A stretch of DNA of 64,000 nt from Fictibacillus sp. BK138 (GTDB taxonomy: Bacteria; Bacillota; Bacilli; Bacillales; Fictibacillaceae), in the NCBI RefSeq assembly GCF_004216955.1, contig NZ_SGXL01000001.1, forward strand, positions 3,106,061-3,170,060, read 5' to 3'. Each line of letters begins with the position of its first letter. The stretch's first letter is position 1. Positions 42,997 through 52,846 of this stretch are shown here, piece by piece. Made by a program: the position numbers and the translations under genes. The notes beneath the pieces were generated by a model that had not been told where the DNA came from, searched no databases, and saw nothing but the letters and a program-made list of their open reading frames with translations.

Positions 42997-43935
42997 TCAC
43001 ATTCTTTCTTTTGCTAGTGCTTTTTCAACTGTTGTTGCCAGACAATCAATAAATTCAGGTTTTGCATTTGGCATTTCAGGACGGTAATAGTTAACGCCTA
43101 ATTCGTCCGTTACAACTTTGCACTCATAGTCATTGTCATACAGAACTTCTAAGTGATCAGCAACAAAACCTACAGGACAGTAGATAAAATGCTTGTATCC
43201 ATGCTCGTTGTACAGGTCACGCGTAAGGTCCTGCACATCCGGTCCAATCCAAGGCTCTGGCGTGTTGCCTGCACTTTGCCATCCGATCGTATAATGAGGA
43301 ACGTTCGCCTCTTTTCCGATCAGATCAGCTGTTTCCTGTAATTGAGCAGGATATGGGTCACCCATCTGCAAAATCTTTTCTGGAAGACTGTGCGCAGAAA
43401 AGATAACAACCGCTTTATCATGCTCTTCTGCTGGAATACTTTTAAACGTTTGTTTAATTCCATCCGCCCAATATTGTACATACTGAGGCTCGTCATACCA
43501 GCTGTCGATCGTTACAAACTTAGGACCGCCGATCTTCGCTGATTCTTCTACCGCACGCCCGTTGTAGGATTTAACACTGAACGTTGAATAATGAGGTGCC
43601 AGTACTAGAGTTACAGCTTCCTCGATACCATCTTCTTTCATCTGCTGTACAGCATCTTCAATGAAAGGATCGATGTGCTTTAATCCCAGGTAGCTTTTAA
43701 ACTCTTGATCCGGGTAGCGGCGATTCATTTCTTCTTCTAGTTTTCGAGCCTGATCTTCAGTGATTTTTGCTAATGGAGATATTCCGCCGATCTGTTCGTA
43801 TCTCTCCGTTAACTCCTGAAGCTGTTCAGGAGAAGGTTTTCGGCCTCGTCTAATATGTGTGTAATAGCTCTCTACTTCATCCAGACTTCTTGGCGTTCCA
43901 TATGCCATCACGAGTAACCCGATTTTTTTAGTCAC
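42997..43935 (-). CDS. hemH: Coproporphyrin III ferrochelatase
   Basis: The 312-residue ferrochelatase has the metal-site His in [12 protein letters not shown] (about 183) and the Glu in [12 protein letters not shown] (about 264). It inserts iron into coproporphyrin III before decarboxylation to haem. It lies between hemE and hemY, six bases from hemE. Confidence 0.93.
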   Translation of the reverse strand: MTKKIGLLVMAYGTPRSLDEVESYYTHIRRGRKPSPEQLQELTERYEQIGGISPLAKITEDQARKLEEEMNRRYPDQEFKSYLGLKHIDPFIEDAVQQMKEDGIEEAVTLVLAPHYSTFSVKSYNGRAVEESAKIGGPKFVTIDSWYDEPQYVQYWADGIKQTFKSIPAEEHDKAVVIFSAHSLPEKILQMGDPYPAQLQETADLIGKEANVPHYTIGWQSAGNTPEPWIGPDVQDLTRDLYNEHGYKHFIYCPVGFVADHLEVLYDNDYECKVVTDELGVNYYRPEMPNAKPEFIDCLATTVEKALAKERM

Positions 43936-43941
43936 TTTTTA

Positions 43942-44970
43942 TCACCCTAGTTTTTTAGACGTGTATTCGTGGACAAAAGTGGTTAGTTGCTTCAATGTTG
44001 CGATGTTGACCTCAGGGAAAATACCTTTACCTACATTAAAGATAAATCCTGGCTCTTCCATACCTTCATCCAAAATTTCTTTCGTTCTTGCTTCAATAAC
44101 TTCCCAAGGAGCAAGGAGAAGTGAAGGATCCAAGTTTCCTTGTAGCGCCTTCGTAACACCCATCTGACGCGCTTCTCTCGGTGACAATCTCCAGTCAAGT
44201 CCGATCACATCGATAGGAAGTTCGTTCCACTCCATCACAAGGTGACGCGCGCCTGTTCCATAAAGAATCAACGGAACACCTTCTCCGCGAAGTTCTGAGA
44301 AGATTCGCTCCATAACAGGCATAATGTATTTCGCGTAATCTTGCTGATTTAAAGCTCCTACCCAAGAATCAAAAATTTGAAAAGCTTGAGCTCCAGCTTT
44401 AATCTGAGCTTTTGCATAAGCGATCGTCATGTCTCCAAGCTTGTCCATCAGCATGAACCAACTTTCTGGATCTGAGAACATAAGCTGCTTTGTTTTATGG
44501 TAATCCCGTGAAGGACCTCCTTCAACCATATAGCTCGCAAGTGTAAATGGAGCACCTGCAAAAGTGATAAGAGGAACTTCCAATTGCTGACGCAAAATTT
44601 TAATTGTTTCAAGTACATAAGGAACATCTTTCTCAGGGTTGATTGTTCCAAGTCTTTCAACAGCCTCACGCGTTCTAACCGGATTATCGATAACAGGACC
44701 TACTCCTGGCTTGATCTCAACATCGACACCAATCGCAGGAACCGGTGACATAATATCCTTATATAGAATCGCTGCATCAACACCGTGCTGGTCAACAGGC
44801 AGCTTTGTAACGCCTGCGCACATCTCAGGTCTGTGAGTGATGTCAAACAGTGAATACTTCTCCTTCAATTTACGGTACTCAGGCTGAGAACGGCCCGCCT
44901 GTCTCATGTACCATACAGGAATATGTGAATTTTTCTCCTTACGACACGCCTTCAAAAACTCTTCATTCAT
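43942..44970 (-). CDS. hemE: Uroporphyrinogen decarboxylase
   Basis: The 342-residue enzyme has the substrate-binding arginine in [15 protein letters not shown] and Asp in [13 protein letters not shown]. It converts uroporphyrinogen III to coproporphyrinogen III. The ATG at 44970 is chosen; a TTG at 44976 is better spaced (about 10 bases) from AAAGG and may be the true start. It heads the hemEHY operon; in B. subtilis pbpF lies just upstream, but here the M36 protease gene intervenes. Confidence 0.92.
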   Translation of the reverse strand: MNEEFLKACRKEKNSHIPVWYMRQAGRSQPEYRKLKEKYSLFDITHRPEMCAGVTKLPVDQHGVDAAILYKDIMSPVPAIGVDVEIKPGVGPVIDNPVRTREAVERLGTINPEKDVPYVLETIKILRQQLEVPLITFAGAPFTLASYMVEGGPSRDYHKTKQLMFSDPESWFMLMDKLGDMTIAYAKAQIKAGAQAFQIFDSWVGALNQQDYAKYIMPVMERIFSELRGEGVPLILYGTGARHLVMEWNELPIDVIGLDWRLSPREARQMGVTKALQGNLDPSLLLAPWEVIEARTKEILDEGMEEPGFIFNVGKGIFPEVNIATLKQLTTFVHEYTSKKLG

Positions 44971-45168
44971 TGTCAAAACGTACACACCTTTCTATCAAGA
45001 CCAAAAGCACAGCACTATTGTTATCTCCTAGCTGCTGAAACTTAAAACCTTTAAACGTCAATATCCATACACATTGTAAGGGAATTCATAATAAAAGTAT
45101 AGGCTGAAAGCTCAATTGTCATCATTTTGGCAAATTGCCCTAGTCACCTGCTGTTTAACTCTCCCAAG

Positions 45169-45280
45169 ATTAAGTCTGTTTTTCATAGATTGAGTCTTTT
45201 TATATGTGGATTAAGTCTAAACAGCACTCAATTAAGTCTAATCAAACCTCAATTAAGTCTAAATTAAATAAATTAGGTCT
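45169..45280. repeat. Phased array E (6 units, 20-21-bp period)
   Basis: TTAAGTCT-type units (also TTGAGTCT, TTAGGTCT) have their G at 45174, 45194, 45215, 45236, 45257 and 45277. It occupies part of the 608-bp gap between hemE and the M36 gene. The rest holds the hemE leader (to about 45110), repeat R5 and the protease promoter region, with nothing else recognised. The unit is array C's in the opposite orientation. Confidence 0.85.
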
Positions 45281-45340
45281 TTAGCCAATAATCGACACTG
45301 CTGGGTCTAAAGGCTGTTTGCACAAGGTTTATTGGTCTTG

Positions 45341-45392
45341 CAAGTAGTTGATTTCCGTTCCAGGTTGCTTCGCTTTCCGCGGGGAGTGCGTC
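45341..45392. repeat. Truncated GC-rich dispersed repeat, copy R5
   Basis: AAGTAGTTGATTTCCGTTCC through CTTTCCGCGGGG matches the first 50 bp of R2 and R6; the remainder is lost. Confidence 0.65.
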
Positions 45393-45578
45393 CACATAAT
45401 CCTACATAAGCTGATAATCATATCCCTCTATTACCTTAGTTGTATGCCAGCACTATAACTTCAGGCTAAAAATTTTAAGATAAAGCACTATCTTAAGGGA
45501 ATTGCATTGACTCGTTTTTAGGACAATTGTTTAATGACTGTAATAAAAGTCAGAAAATTCCGTTAAGGAGTGGGTACA

Positions 45579-48500
45579 ATGTCCATCAACAAAAAAACAA
45601 TTACCGTTTCAGCTGTAAGTTCTGTTTTACTTTTATCACAGCTTTTGCCAGCCAGTGATCTCCCCGTGAATGCTCTTTCATCAAATGAAACTGCAAAAGA
45701 ACATAATCACGAGAATTTTGATATACGTAAAAATTTATCTGCAGTGCTTCCTGATAACTCACAAATAGAAGCCGCAAATTCATTTATTCAAAAAACAGGC
45801 ACCGGAACAAAAATTTCCTGGAATTCAATATTTGGTACACCTTCTTTTATTACAAAAAACAAAGGATACCTATCTCCTCCATCCAGTTATAACAGTGAGA
45901 CTATTGCTCGAAACTGGCTTAAAGAAAATTCACAAATGTTCGGACTTTCTACCGATCAAGCAGACTCCCTTACCCTCATAAAAAATCATTCTATTCCTGG
46001 CAGCGGTCTTCAAACGGTTGTTTTTCAGCAAACTTTCTCTGGCCTTGAATCCGCAAACGGGGGCCGTATTATTGTTGCTGTCAATAAAGAAGGACGTATT
46101 CTTTCTGTAGCATCAAATGCTTCAAAGGCGTCAGAAATGGAAGAAGCACATAAACTCTCAAGCAAAGAAGTTCTTCTTTCTGTAGTTAAGGAGCACCTTC
46201 CTGATTTAAATTATACGCCTGTTTTAAACGGGTCAAATAAAGGCTGGGAAGAATATGCTGGCGGCGATACCTTGCCAACTGTTCAGCGCGTTAAGAAATC
46301 AGCGTTTGTCACATCTGATGGTGTAAGACCTGCTTACCGCGTACTTTTTATCGAAAAACTGAACAAAGGTAAAGAAGTTGTTGTTGACGGAGTAACAGGT
46401 AAAACTCTTTTTGAACGATCACTTGTTCAAAACCTTAATCCAGAAGGCTTAATTTTTGAAAATTATCCCGGTTCTCCGACAGGCGGCACACAGGTTGTTA
46501 AATCTTTAAAAGGTGACCCAGAAGCTTCTCCGCAAGGGTGGTTGCTGCCTGCAAATGATGCTGGTGTTACAACACTTGGAAATAACGCGGACACGTATGC
46601 AAACTGGAGTAATTTCCTCGTCCCAGAAGGAGCTGGGCTTGTCAGACCGGTAAACCCGCTCGGGCAATTCAAATTCCCGTTTAAGGATGCTTGGAACAAA
46701 ACTGAAGGACAAACCGCTCCCCCTTCTTATGCAGAAGATGTGAACAGTGCAGCAACAAATTTGTTCTACCATCACAACCTGTTTCACGATTATTTTTATA
46801 AGCTAGGCTGGACAGAAGCTGCTGGCAACCTGCAAGCTGCGAATTTTGGAAAAGGCGGTATGGAAGGTGATCCTATACTCGGTCTTGTTCAAGCGGGCGC
46901 TGCATCAGGAGGTGAACCTACTTATACAGGCCGTGACAACGCTTATATGCTAACACTTCCAGATGGTATTCCTGCGTGGAGCGGTATGTTTTTATGGGAG
47001 CCGATTAAAGGAGCTTTCGAGGGTGAATATACAGATGGCGACTTTGATGCCGGAATCATTTATCACGAATACAGCCATGCTCTCTCCAACCGCTATGTAG
47101 CAGGAGGTGAATCTCTGAACAGCCATCAAGCAGGATCCATGGGTGAAGCTTGGGGTGACTGGTTCGGCATGCACTATCTTGTTAAAAACGGTCTGCAAAA
47201 GGAACCGGTTGTTGGCGCTTATGTAACAGGGAATCAGGAACGTGGAATCCGAAGCTGGGCACTGAATGACGCTCCCCTTCAGTTTGGGGACGTTGGTTTT
47301 GATATTGTTGGTCCGGAAGTCCACGCTGATGGTGAGATATGGGCTGCTATTCTTTGGCATGTTCGAGAAAGTTTAATAGCTGAGTTAGGAAAAGAAGAAG
47401 GAGAATCTGTCGCAGAACATATCGTAATGGATGCAATGCCAATCTCAGCACCTGATCCATCAATGGATGATATGCGTACTGCCATTCTTGCAGCTGACCA
47501 AGACAGGTATGGCGGGGAGCACTATGACCTTTTATGGAAAGCTTTTGCACAAAGAGGCCTTGGAGCTTCAGCTAAATCTTTATCTGGTGATGATACTGAT
47601 CCAGTACCAGCGTATGACCACCCAGTATCCGGACAAAACGGTATGCTTGCCGGTAAGATTATTAATTCTTCAACAAAAAAACCGGTACAAGATGCAAAGA
47701 TTATTATTGGACAGTATGAAGCCCGTACAAGTCCTGTAGCTTTATCAAGTGATACCGGCGGATTTAGCTTACCTATCGTCTCGGGGACCTATGATATTAC
47801 CATTCAGGCTCGTGGCTTCGGCTCAACAACATTTAAGAACGTAGCTATTACAGCTGGTGAGATTGAATCATTACATGTGAATCTATCACCTAACCTTGCT
47901 TCTGCAGCAAACGGAGCTGAAGTAGTTTCGGTATCAGATGAAACAGAAACACATCCTGTGAAAAATGCTCTGGATGATACCGAAGCGACCGTGTATGCAT
48001 CACAAACAAAAGAAGAAGGTTTTACGGGATCTGAATTTGTTGTAGATCTTGCAGGTGACAAACCAGCCACCGTTTCAAGTATCCAAGTAAGTGCATTTAA
48101 AGATATTGCAAAAGCTCGTTTTTCAGCATTAAAAGACTTTACCGTTCAAACATCACTTGATGGTGAGAACTGGACTGCTGTTAAAGACGGTACGTTCACC
48201 GCTGGAAAACCGCGCCCTGCAACACCTGATCTGCATTATAAAACATTCGATCTGGCCGAACCGGTAAAAGCCAACTTTATTAAGTTCGTTGCAAATAATG
48301 CTCAAGATAACTCTCTCGGCCATGTTCAGGTTGCCGAAGTTCAAGTCTTTGCAGAACGGTCATCCAAAGTTGAGGCATTGCCTCCTGTTGTTACCGAACC
48401 ATTTACAAGTGAAGGGGTAATCCAGGCAGGCAACCCGGCAACAGGCATAGGAAGCTTAGCTGACTTGGACGCGACTGGAAGTGTAACACAGAACGAATTC

Positions 48501-48797
48501 GTTTCGACCCAAAACCCTGAACCCGCCTCACAAGGTGCAGATGGATATGTAGTAAGTCTCCCAGAACAATATCGTGATGGATTGCATAATGTATCTGTCA
48601 GTGGTCCTGATGACGGGGCACATGATCTTGATGTTTATTTCTATGATTCATCATTCAATTTGATCGGCAGCATCGCAACAGCAGGTGCAAATGAGTCAGG
48701 AGTAGTTCCAGGCGGCACATCTTATATCTATGTAGGGCTGTATTCGGGTGCAAATGTTCCTTTTACTGTTAATGTGAAAAGTCCTTTTGCGAATTAA
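45579..48797 (+). CDS. Secreted M36 (fungalysin) family zinc metallopeptidase, modular
   Basis: The 1072-residue exported protease has a signal peptide (about 1-33, ending PVNA), an N-terminal propeptide with FTP/PepSY-like parts (about 50-200), and the M36 catalytic domain. That domain has zinc ligands in HEYSH (496-500) and Glu523 in GEAWGDWF. Behind it come a carboxypeptidase regulatory-like beta sandwich (about 680-765), a discoidin/F5-8C domain (about 780-920) and a C-terminal beta-rich domain (about 960-1072). It should degrade extracellular protein for nutrition. The ATG at 45579 follows AAGGAG by eight bases. Confidence 0.9.
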   Translation: MSINKKTITVSAVSSVLLLSQLLPASDLPVNALSSNETAKEHNHENFDIRKNLSAVLPDNSQIEAANSFIQKTGTGTKISWNSIFGTPSFITKNKGYLSPPSSYNSETIARNWLKENSQMFGLSTDQADSLTLIKNHSIPGSGLQTVVFQQTFSGLESANGGRIIVAVNKEGRILSVASNASKASEMEEAHKLSSKEVLLSVVKEHLPDLNYTPVLNGSNKGWEEYAGGDTLPTVQRVKKSAFVTSDGVRPAYRVLFIEKLNKGKEVVVDGVTGKTLFERSLVQNLNPEGLIFENYPGSPTGGTQVVKSLKGDPEASPQGWLLPANDAGVTTLGNNADTYANWSNFLVPEGAGLVRPVNPLGQFKFPFKDAWNKTEGQTAPPSYAEDVNSAATNLFYHHNLFHDYFYKLGWTEAAGNLQAANFGKGGMEGDPILGLVQAGAASGGEPTYTGRDNAYMLTLPDGIPAWSGMFLWEPIKGAFEGEYTDGDFDAGIIYHEYSHALSNRYVAGGESLNSHQAGSMGEAWGDWFGMHYLVKNGLQKEPVVGAYVTGNQERGIRSWALNDAPLQFGDVGFDIVGPEVHADGEIWAAILWHVRESLIAELGKEEGESVAEHIVMDAMPISAPDPSMDDMRTAILAADQDRYGGEHYDLLWKAFAQRGLGASAKSLSGDDTDPVPAYDHPVSGQNGMLAGKIINSSTKKPVQDAKIIIGQYEARTSPVALSSDTGGFSLPIVSGTYDITIQARGFGSTTFKNVAITAGEIESLHVNLSPNLASAANGAEVVSVSDETETHPVKNALDDTEATVYASQTKEEGFTGSEFVVDLAGDKPATVSSIQVSAFKDIAKARFSALKDFTVQTSLDGENWTAVKDGTFTAGKPRPATPDLHYKTFDLAEPVKANFIKFVANNAQDNSLGHVQVAEVQVFAERSSKVEALPPVVTEPFTSEGVIQAGNPATGIGSLADLDATGSVTQNEFVSTQNPEPASQGADGYVVSLPEQYRDGLHNVSVSGPDDGAHDLDVYFYDSSFNLIGSIATAGANESGVVPGGTSYIYVGLYSGANVPFTVNVKSPFAN

Positions 48798-48814
48798 ATT
48801 CAAATTACAATGTG

Positions 48815-48845
48815 AAAGATGGGCCTCGCGCCCATCTTTTTTGTT
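48815..48845 (+). terminator. Terminator of the M36 protease gene
   Basis: AAAGATGGGC (48815-48824) pairs with GCCCATCTTT (48830-48839), followed by TTTTGTT. Confidence 0.9.
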
Positions 48846-48890
48846 CGTTTTAACAGTTTATAAGCATCAGACTGTACTTGATTGATTTTA

Positions 48891-48963
48891 AACGCACGTT
48901 ATTTTAAATAATCGCACATTATTTTAAATAATCGCACGTTAGCCTCATAAAATCGCACGTTAT
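48891..48963. repeat. Phased array F (4 units, 20-21-bp period)
   Basis: CGCACGTT-type units (one is CGCACATT) start at 48893, 48913, 48933 and 48954, with AATAAT-like flanks; a degenerate fifth may lie near 48975. The array sits between the converging M36 and pbpF genes. Confidence 0.8.
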
Positions 48964-49017
48964 TTTAATTAAAAACGATTTCCGTCAACTTTCGACAATC
49001 CCCCTCAATAAAGCTGG

Positions 49018-49050
49018 CAAAAAAAAAAGAGATGGCTCCTAAACCATCTC
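49018..49050 (-). terminator. Terminator of pbpF
   Basis: GAGATGG (49029-49035) pairs with CCATCTC (49044-49050), followed by a long T-run on the minus strand. Confidence 0.9.
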
Positions 49051-49057
49051 CCTCATC

Positions 49058-51286
49058 TCAATCATCTTCCTTCTTTTTCTTCTTGTCTTTCTTCTTTTCC
49101 TTTTTCCCTTTTCCGCGGCTTTCTTTTTTATCATCGTCATCATCACCAAAGCCAGGGAAGAATGAGATCGAAACTGTGTTGGAAGGGCGTCCGTCTTCTT
49201 TCGTAAGAGGATTATATGGAACCACATAAAAGTCAGGCAGTGTGAACAAATGCTTGCCTGAAGCAACATACTCCCCTTTTCCTTTTACCGTATCCAATTT
49301 CGTCGTTTCCCCATCATTTACAGCATAGATTTTATATTGAAGACGTTTGTCCTTAGAAGGCGTCCAGTTTAGCTTAACGGATGGCATGCCATAGTCACCC
49401 ATACCAAATTCAGCAGAGAGATCACCGACCTCGATCATTTCAATCGGAGGCTCTAAATCTTTCACTCCATCAGGCTTCTTAAAGGCTAATCCCTGTTGTG
49501 AAGGCATCTGATTAATCACTTGTTTAAATAGAAGCGTAGGCTGTGCACTCCCGCTGTTTAAATAAGATTCTTTTGTGGTTTTATCGTATCCTACCCAAAC
49601 AGCACCGACTACTTGAGGGGTATACCCAACAAACCACGTATCTTTATTTCCTTTATCCACATTCGGGTAATTGGTCGTCCCTGTTTTTCCGGCAATCTCC
49701 ATATTTTCCGGTCCATCTGAACCCGTTCCGTTCTCCACTACCTGCTGAAGCATGCGCGTCATGTTCCATGCATTCTGCTTCGTCCAGACTTTCTTTTCTT
49801 CACGTTTAGCCTTGCCGATCAGCTCGCCCTCATGATTGTAGATTTTGCTGATCACAAAAGGTTCGACGATCTTCCCTTCATGAAGGAAACTTCTATAGCC
49901 CTTAACCATCTGCAAAGGACTTACCCCATGATCGATTCCGCCAAGCGCGATGCCGAGTCCTTTATCTTCAATCGGCATCCCCAACTCTTCCAAATACTTT
50001 TTAGAGTAAGAAATACCAATCTCGTTTAACAGCCATACAGCAGATGAGTTAACAGAGTGTGTGATAGCATCCACCATCGATACTTTTCCTTCGTATCTGC
50101 CGTTGTAGTTCTTCGGCTCGTATCCGTTATAACTCATTTCCTCGTCGAGCAGCATGGAATATGGCTTATATTTTTCCGATTCCAAAGCAGGTCCATATAC
50201 GGCTAATGGTTTGAAGGTTGATCCCGGCTGCCGGTTTACTTCAACACGGTTCAGCCCTTCTGTCACATAGTTCCGACCGCCCTGAACAGCTAGCAGTCCC
50301 CCTGTCTGGCTGTCCATGAGAACCATGGCTCCTTCAGGTTTTTCCTTTCCGGTTCCGATAAAATATTTTCCTTCTTGAAAGCTTTTATAGACAGAATTTT
50401 GTGCGGCAGGATCCATTGGCACGACAATCTTGTAACCGCCCTGCCTCAATTCTTCTCTCGAGATATGATACTTCTCTCGTGCTTCTTTAATAACCATGTC
50501 AATATAAGTAGAATATGCCGGATTTCGCTCTTCCTGCGTAAAGTTTACAGCGATTGTCTGGCCTTGCGCTCTTACTGTTTCATTCGGAGATAGATAGTTT
50601 TGTTTCTCCATAAGGCTCAGCACTAGATCACGGCGTTCCTTTGCAGCATCCGGATGTTTAATCGGCGAGTAATGACCTGGAGCTTTCGGAAGACCGGCTA
50701 GCATCGCACCCTCTGCAACAGTTAGTTCACTTACATCTTTATTAAAATACGTTTTTGCAGCAAGCTGAATGCCATATGCTCCATGTCCAAAATAAATTTG
50801 GTTCAGGTACATCTCCAAAATCTTGTCTTTCGAATACCTTCGTTCAAGATTAATTGCAATAACTGCTTCTTTCGTTTTGCGCAGCCAGGATTTTTCATGT
50901 GATAAAAAAACATTTTTAGTCAGTTGCTGCGTTATCGTACTTCCGCCTTCCACCTTACTACCAGCTAAAATATCTTTATAGATGGCGCGGGAAATGGCTT
51001 TTGCATCAATTCCGCTATGTTTATAAAATCGTGAATCCTCAACTGCTACAAAAGCTTCCTGAACATGTTTGGGGATATCATTAATATCAACGATCTCCCT
51101 GTTTTCATCATATATTTTTGTGATTCTCTCACCTTTTTCGTTCACCAAAAATGTCGCTGAATCCATCACAAGGTCTTTTTCATCGATTACATAGTCTCCT
51201 GCCATAATGATAAAAAGATAGGCAAAAAATCCAATGATCAATGAACCAACTAAAATACCTAGTGCGACAAGACTTTTCTTCACCAT
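49058..51286 (-). CDS. pbpF: Class A penicillin-binding protein (bifunctional glycosyltransferase/transpeptidase)
   Basis: The 742-residue PBP has an N-terminal anchor (about 7-32), a GT51 domain with the catalytic Glu in VAVEDSRFYKH and EGGSTITQQLTKN, and a transpeptidase domain with SxxK in GSTFKPLAVY, SVN in HSVNSSAVW and KTGTTN. A short fibronectin-like part and a Lys/Asp/Glu-rich tail (KKEKKKDKKKKKEDD) end the protein. It builds and cross-links peptidoglycan outside the membrane; B. subtilis PbpF acts in spore germ-cell wall and vegetative growth. The ATG at 51286 follows GAGGTT. It is divergent from hmoB. Confidence 0.92.
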   Translation of the reverse strand: MVKKSLVALGILVGSLIIGFFAYLFIIMAGDYVIDEKDLVMDSATFLVNEKGERITKIYDENREIVDINDIPKHVQEAFVAVEDSRFYKHSGIDAKAISRAIYKDILAGSKVEGGSTITQQLTKNVFLSHEKSWLRKTKEAVIAINLERRYSKDKILEMYLNQIYFGHGAYGIQLAAKTYFNKDVSELTVAEGAMLAGLPKAPGHYSPIKHPDAAKERRDLVLSLMEKQNYLSPNETVRAQGQTIAVNFTQEERNPAYSTYIDMVIKEAREKYHISREELRQGGYKIVVPMDPAAQNSVYKSFQEGKYFIGTGKEKPEGAMVLMDSQTGGLLAVQGGRNYVTEGLNRVEVNRQPGSTFKPLAVYGPALESEKYKPYSMLLDEEMSYNGYEPKNYNGRYEGKVSMVDAITHSVNSSAVWLLNEIGISYSKKYLEELGMPIEDKGLGIALGGIDHGVSPLQMVKGYRSFLHEGKIVEPFVISKIYNHEGELIGKAKREEKKVWTKQNAWNMTRMLQQVVENGTGSDGPENMEIAGKTGTTNYPNVDKGNKDTWFVGYTPQVVGAVWVGYDKTTKESYLNSGSAQPTLLFKQVINQMPSQQGLAFKKPDGVKDLEPPIEMIEVGDLSAEFGMGDYGMPSVKLNWTPSKDKRLQYKIYAVNDGETTKLDTVKGKGEYVASGKHLFTLPDFYVVPYNPLTKEDGRPSNTVSISFFPGFGDDDDDKKESRGKGKKEKKKDKKKKKEDD

Positions 51287-51443
51287 AATCAAACCTCACT
51301 TCTTTCTAGGTCGAAAAGTACATTTTATATAATTTTCCCTCAGATGGAAAGTATATTACAAGCAGTAAGATTCTTACACTGTTTAACCCGCATGTTGGTT
51401 GGGTAAAACAAAGATAAATCGATTAAAAGGCAGGGATTAGCAA

Positions 51444-51935
51444 ATGAAGACTTATATCACATACGGAACAACCGACTATCTATCCAGCTATCAAGAAAAA
51501 TACAACCAGGCGCTCCTGCTAGAAGGTGATTCGAACTCCGCACTCGTTTACGAAACAGATGGAGAGAATCCTTTTACTGAAAAACATGAATATGAAGTGA
51601 TCAACCAGAGAGGATCTTTATCAGGTGCAGGCTTTGTCGTTATGAACCACGTTCCAGTTACAGAGGATGGCCGCAGTCTTTTTGAAGAGCGATTTCAGAA
51701 TCGGGCAGGGCTTGTTGAGAGTGAACCTGGATTTATTGGAATTCGTGTACTTCGCCCGCTGCACCAAGATCCCTATATTATAATGACTCTTTGGAATTCC
51801 CATGCGGACTTCATCAATTGGCAGCAATCGAAAGCATATGAAGAAGCCCATAAGGACAGGGGGACGTCTAAAGGACTTCCTGAAACTCTATTCTCTGGCA
51901 GATCATTTGTCAAAGAATACATGGTCGTTCAATGA
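51444..51935 (+). CDS. hmoB: Haem-degrading monooxygenase HmoB
   Basis: The 163-residue protein has an N-terminal extension (about 1-60) and a C-terminal ABM domain (VMNHVPVTEDGRSLFEERFQ; GFIGIRVLRPL; YIIMTLWNSHADFINWQQS). HmoB breaks haem to release iron. It is next to pbpF and near hemEHY, as in B. subtilis (yhgC), and overlaps the lipid kinase gene by four bases (ATGA). Confidence 0.88.
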   Translation: MKTYITYGTTDYLSSYQEKYNQALLLEGDSNSALVYETDGENPFTEKHEYEVINQRGSLSGAGFVVMNHVPVTEDGRSLFEERFQNRAGLVESEPGFIGIRVLRPLHQDPYIIMTLWNSHADFINWQQSKAYEEAHKDRGTSKGLPETLFSGRSFVKEYMVVQ

Positions 51936-52846
51936 GTATGAATACACCAGAACTAAAACGTGTTTCTGTTATCTTAAATCCTAAAGCAGGACAGGGGCGC
52001 CTTCTAAGCAATTGGAACGAAGTACTAAATGCATTACAAAAGGGGTTTCATGATGTTCAAGTATATAAAACAACAGCCCCTGGTGAAGGGGCATCTTTTG
52101 TAGAGCAGCTTCATTCAGAAACAGATGTAATCCTTGCAGCTGGCGGTGACGGAACGGTACATGAAGTTGCAGAGGCATTATTATCAATAGAAGAAAGAAA
52201 ACCGGCATTCGGAATTTTGCCTGGAGGAACCTGTAATGACTTTTCAAGGGCTCTCGGCATGAATCAAAATCCTGTAAAAGCAGCCGAACAGCTTAGCCAG
52301 AAAAAGATCCGGCATATCGACATAGGAGAATTCGACGGCCATTACTTCACGAACTTTTGGGGTGTCGGTTTAATTACACATGTTTCAGAATCGATAGACC
52401 CCGATACAAAAGAAAGATTCGGAAGACTGTCCTATTATTTATCTGCAGCAAAATCCATGCAAACGTGGGAACCCTTTGAGATCTCTATTCAATCAGAGGA
52501 GTTTCAATTCGAAGGGAAAGCTGCCATGTTTTTAGCGGTAAACGGACCTTTTACAGGCGGCATCAAACCTTTCTTTCCAGATACTGATATTCAAGATGGC
52601 AAACTGGATTGTTTGCTGATCGAAGAACCTTCAATTTCTTTTATATGGGATGTTCTGCAAAACCGGCTTACCGACACATCCTATGAAGGACAAGGCTATC
52701 ACTATTTTCAAAGCTCAGAAATCCAATTAAAAACCGCTCCCCAGCAGCTAATTGACTGTGATGGAGAGCGGGAACATCAAACACCTTCTGTTATTAAATG
52801 CAAGAAGCAGCATCTTTCAGCCCTTACTGGGGATGTTTCCTTTTAA
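51932..52846 (+). CDS. Diacylglycerol kinase-family lipid kinase (YegS/DgkB type)
   Basis: The 304-residue kinase has the DAGK catalytic signature GGDGTVHEVAEAL (about 72-84) and GGTCNDFSRALG (about 98-109), with an N-terminal ILNPKAGQG phosphate-binding loop. It phosphorylates diacylglycerol or a similar lipid at the membrane. It is coupled to hmoB by an ATGA overlap. Its 3' end overlaps the convergent PAP2 gene by 23 bases, and the two encode opposing lipid phosphate reactions. Confidence 0.85.
   Translation: MSMNTPELKRVSVILNPKAGQGRLLSNWNEVLNALQKGFHDVQVYKTTAPGEGASFVEQLHSETDVILAAGGDGTVHEVAEALLSIEERKPAFGILPGGTCNDFSRALGMNQNPVKAAEQLSQKKIRHIDIGEFDGHYFTNFWGVGLITHVSESIDPDTKERFGRLSYYLSAAKSMQTWEPFEISIQSEEFQFEGKAAMFLAVNGPFTGGIKPFFPDTDIQDGKLDCLLIEEPSISFIWDVLQNRLTDTSYEGQGYHYFQSSEIQLKTAPQQLIDCDGEREHQTPSVIKCKKQHLSALTGDVSF

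Noticed and set aside
49032-49229. Ser/Phe-rich plus-strand frame at the pbpF end
   Set aside because: Antisense shadow of the lysine-rich tail of pbpF.
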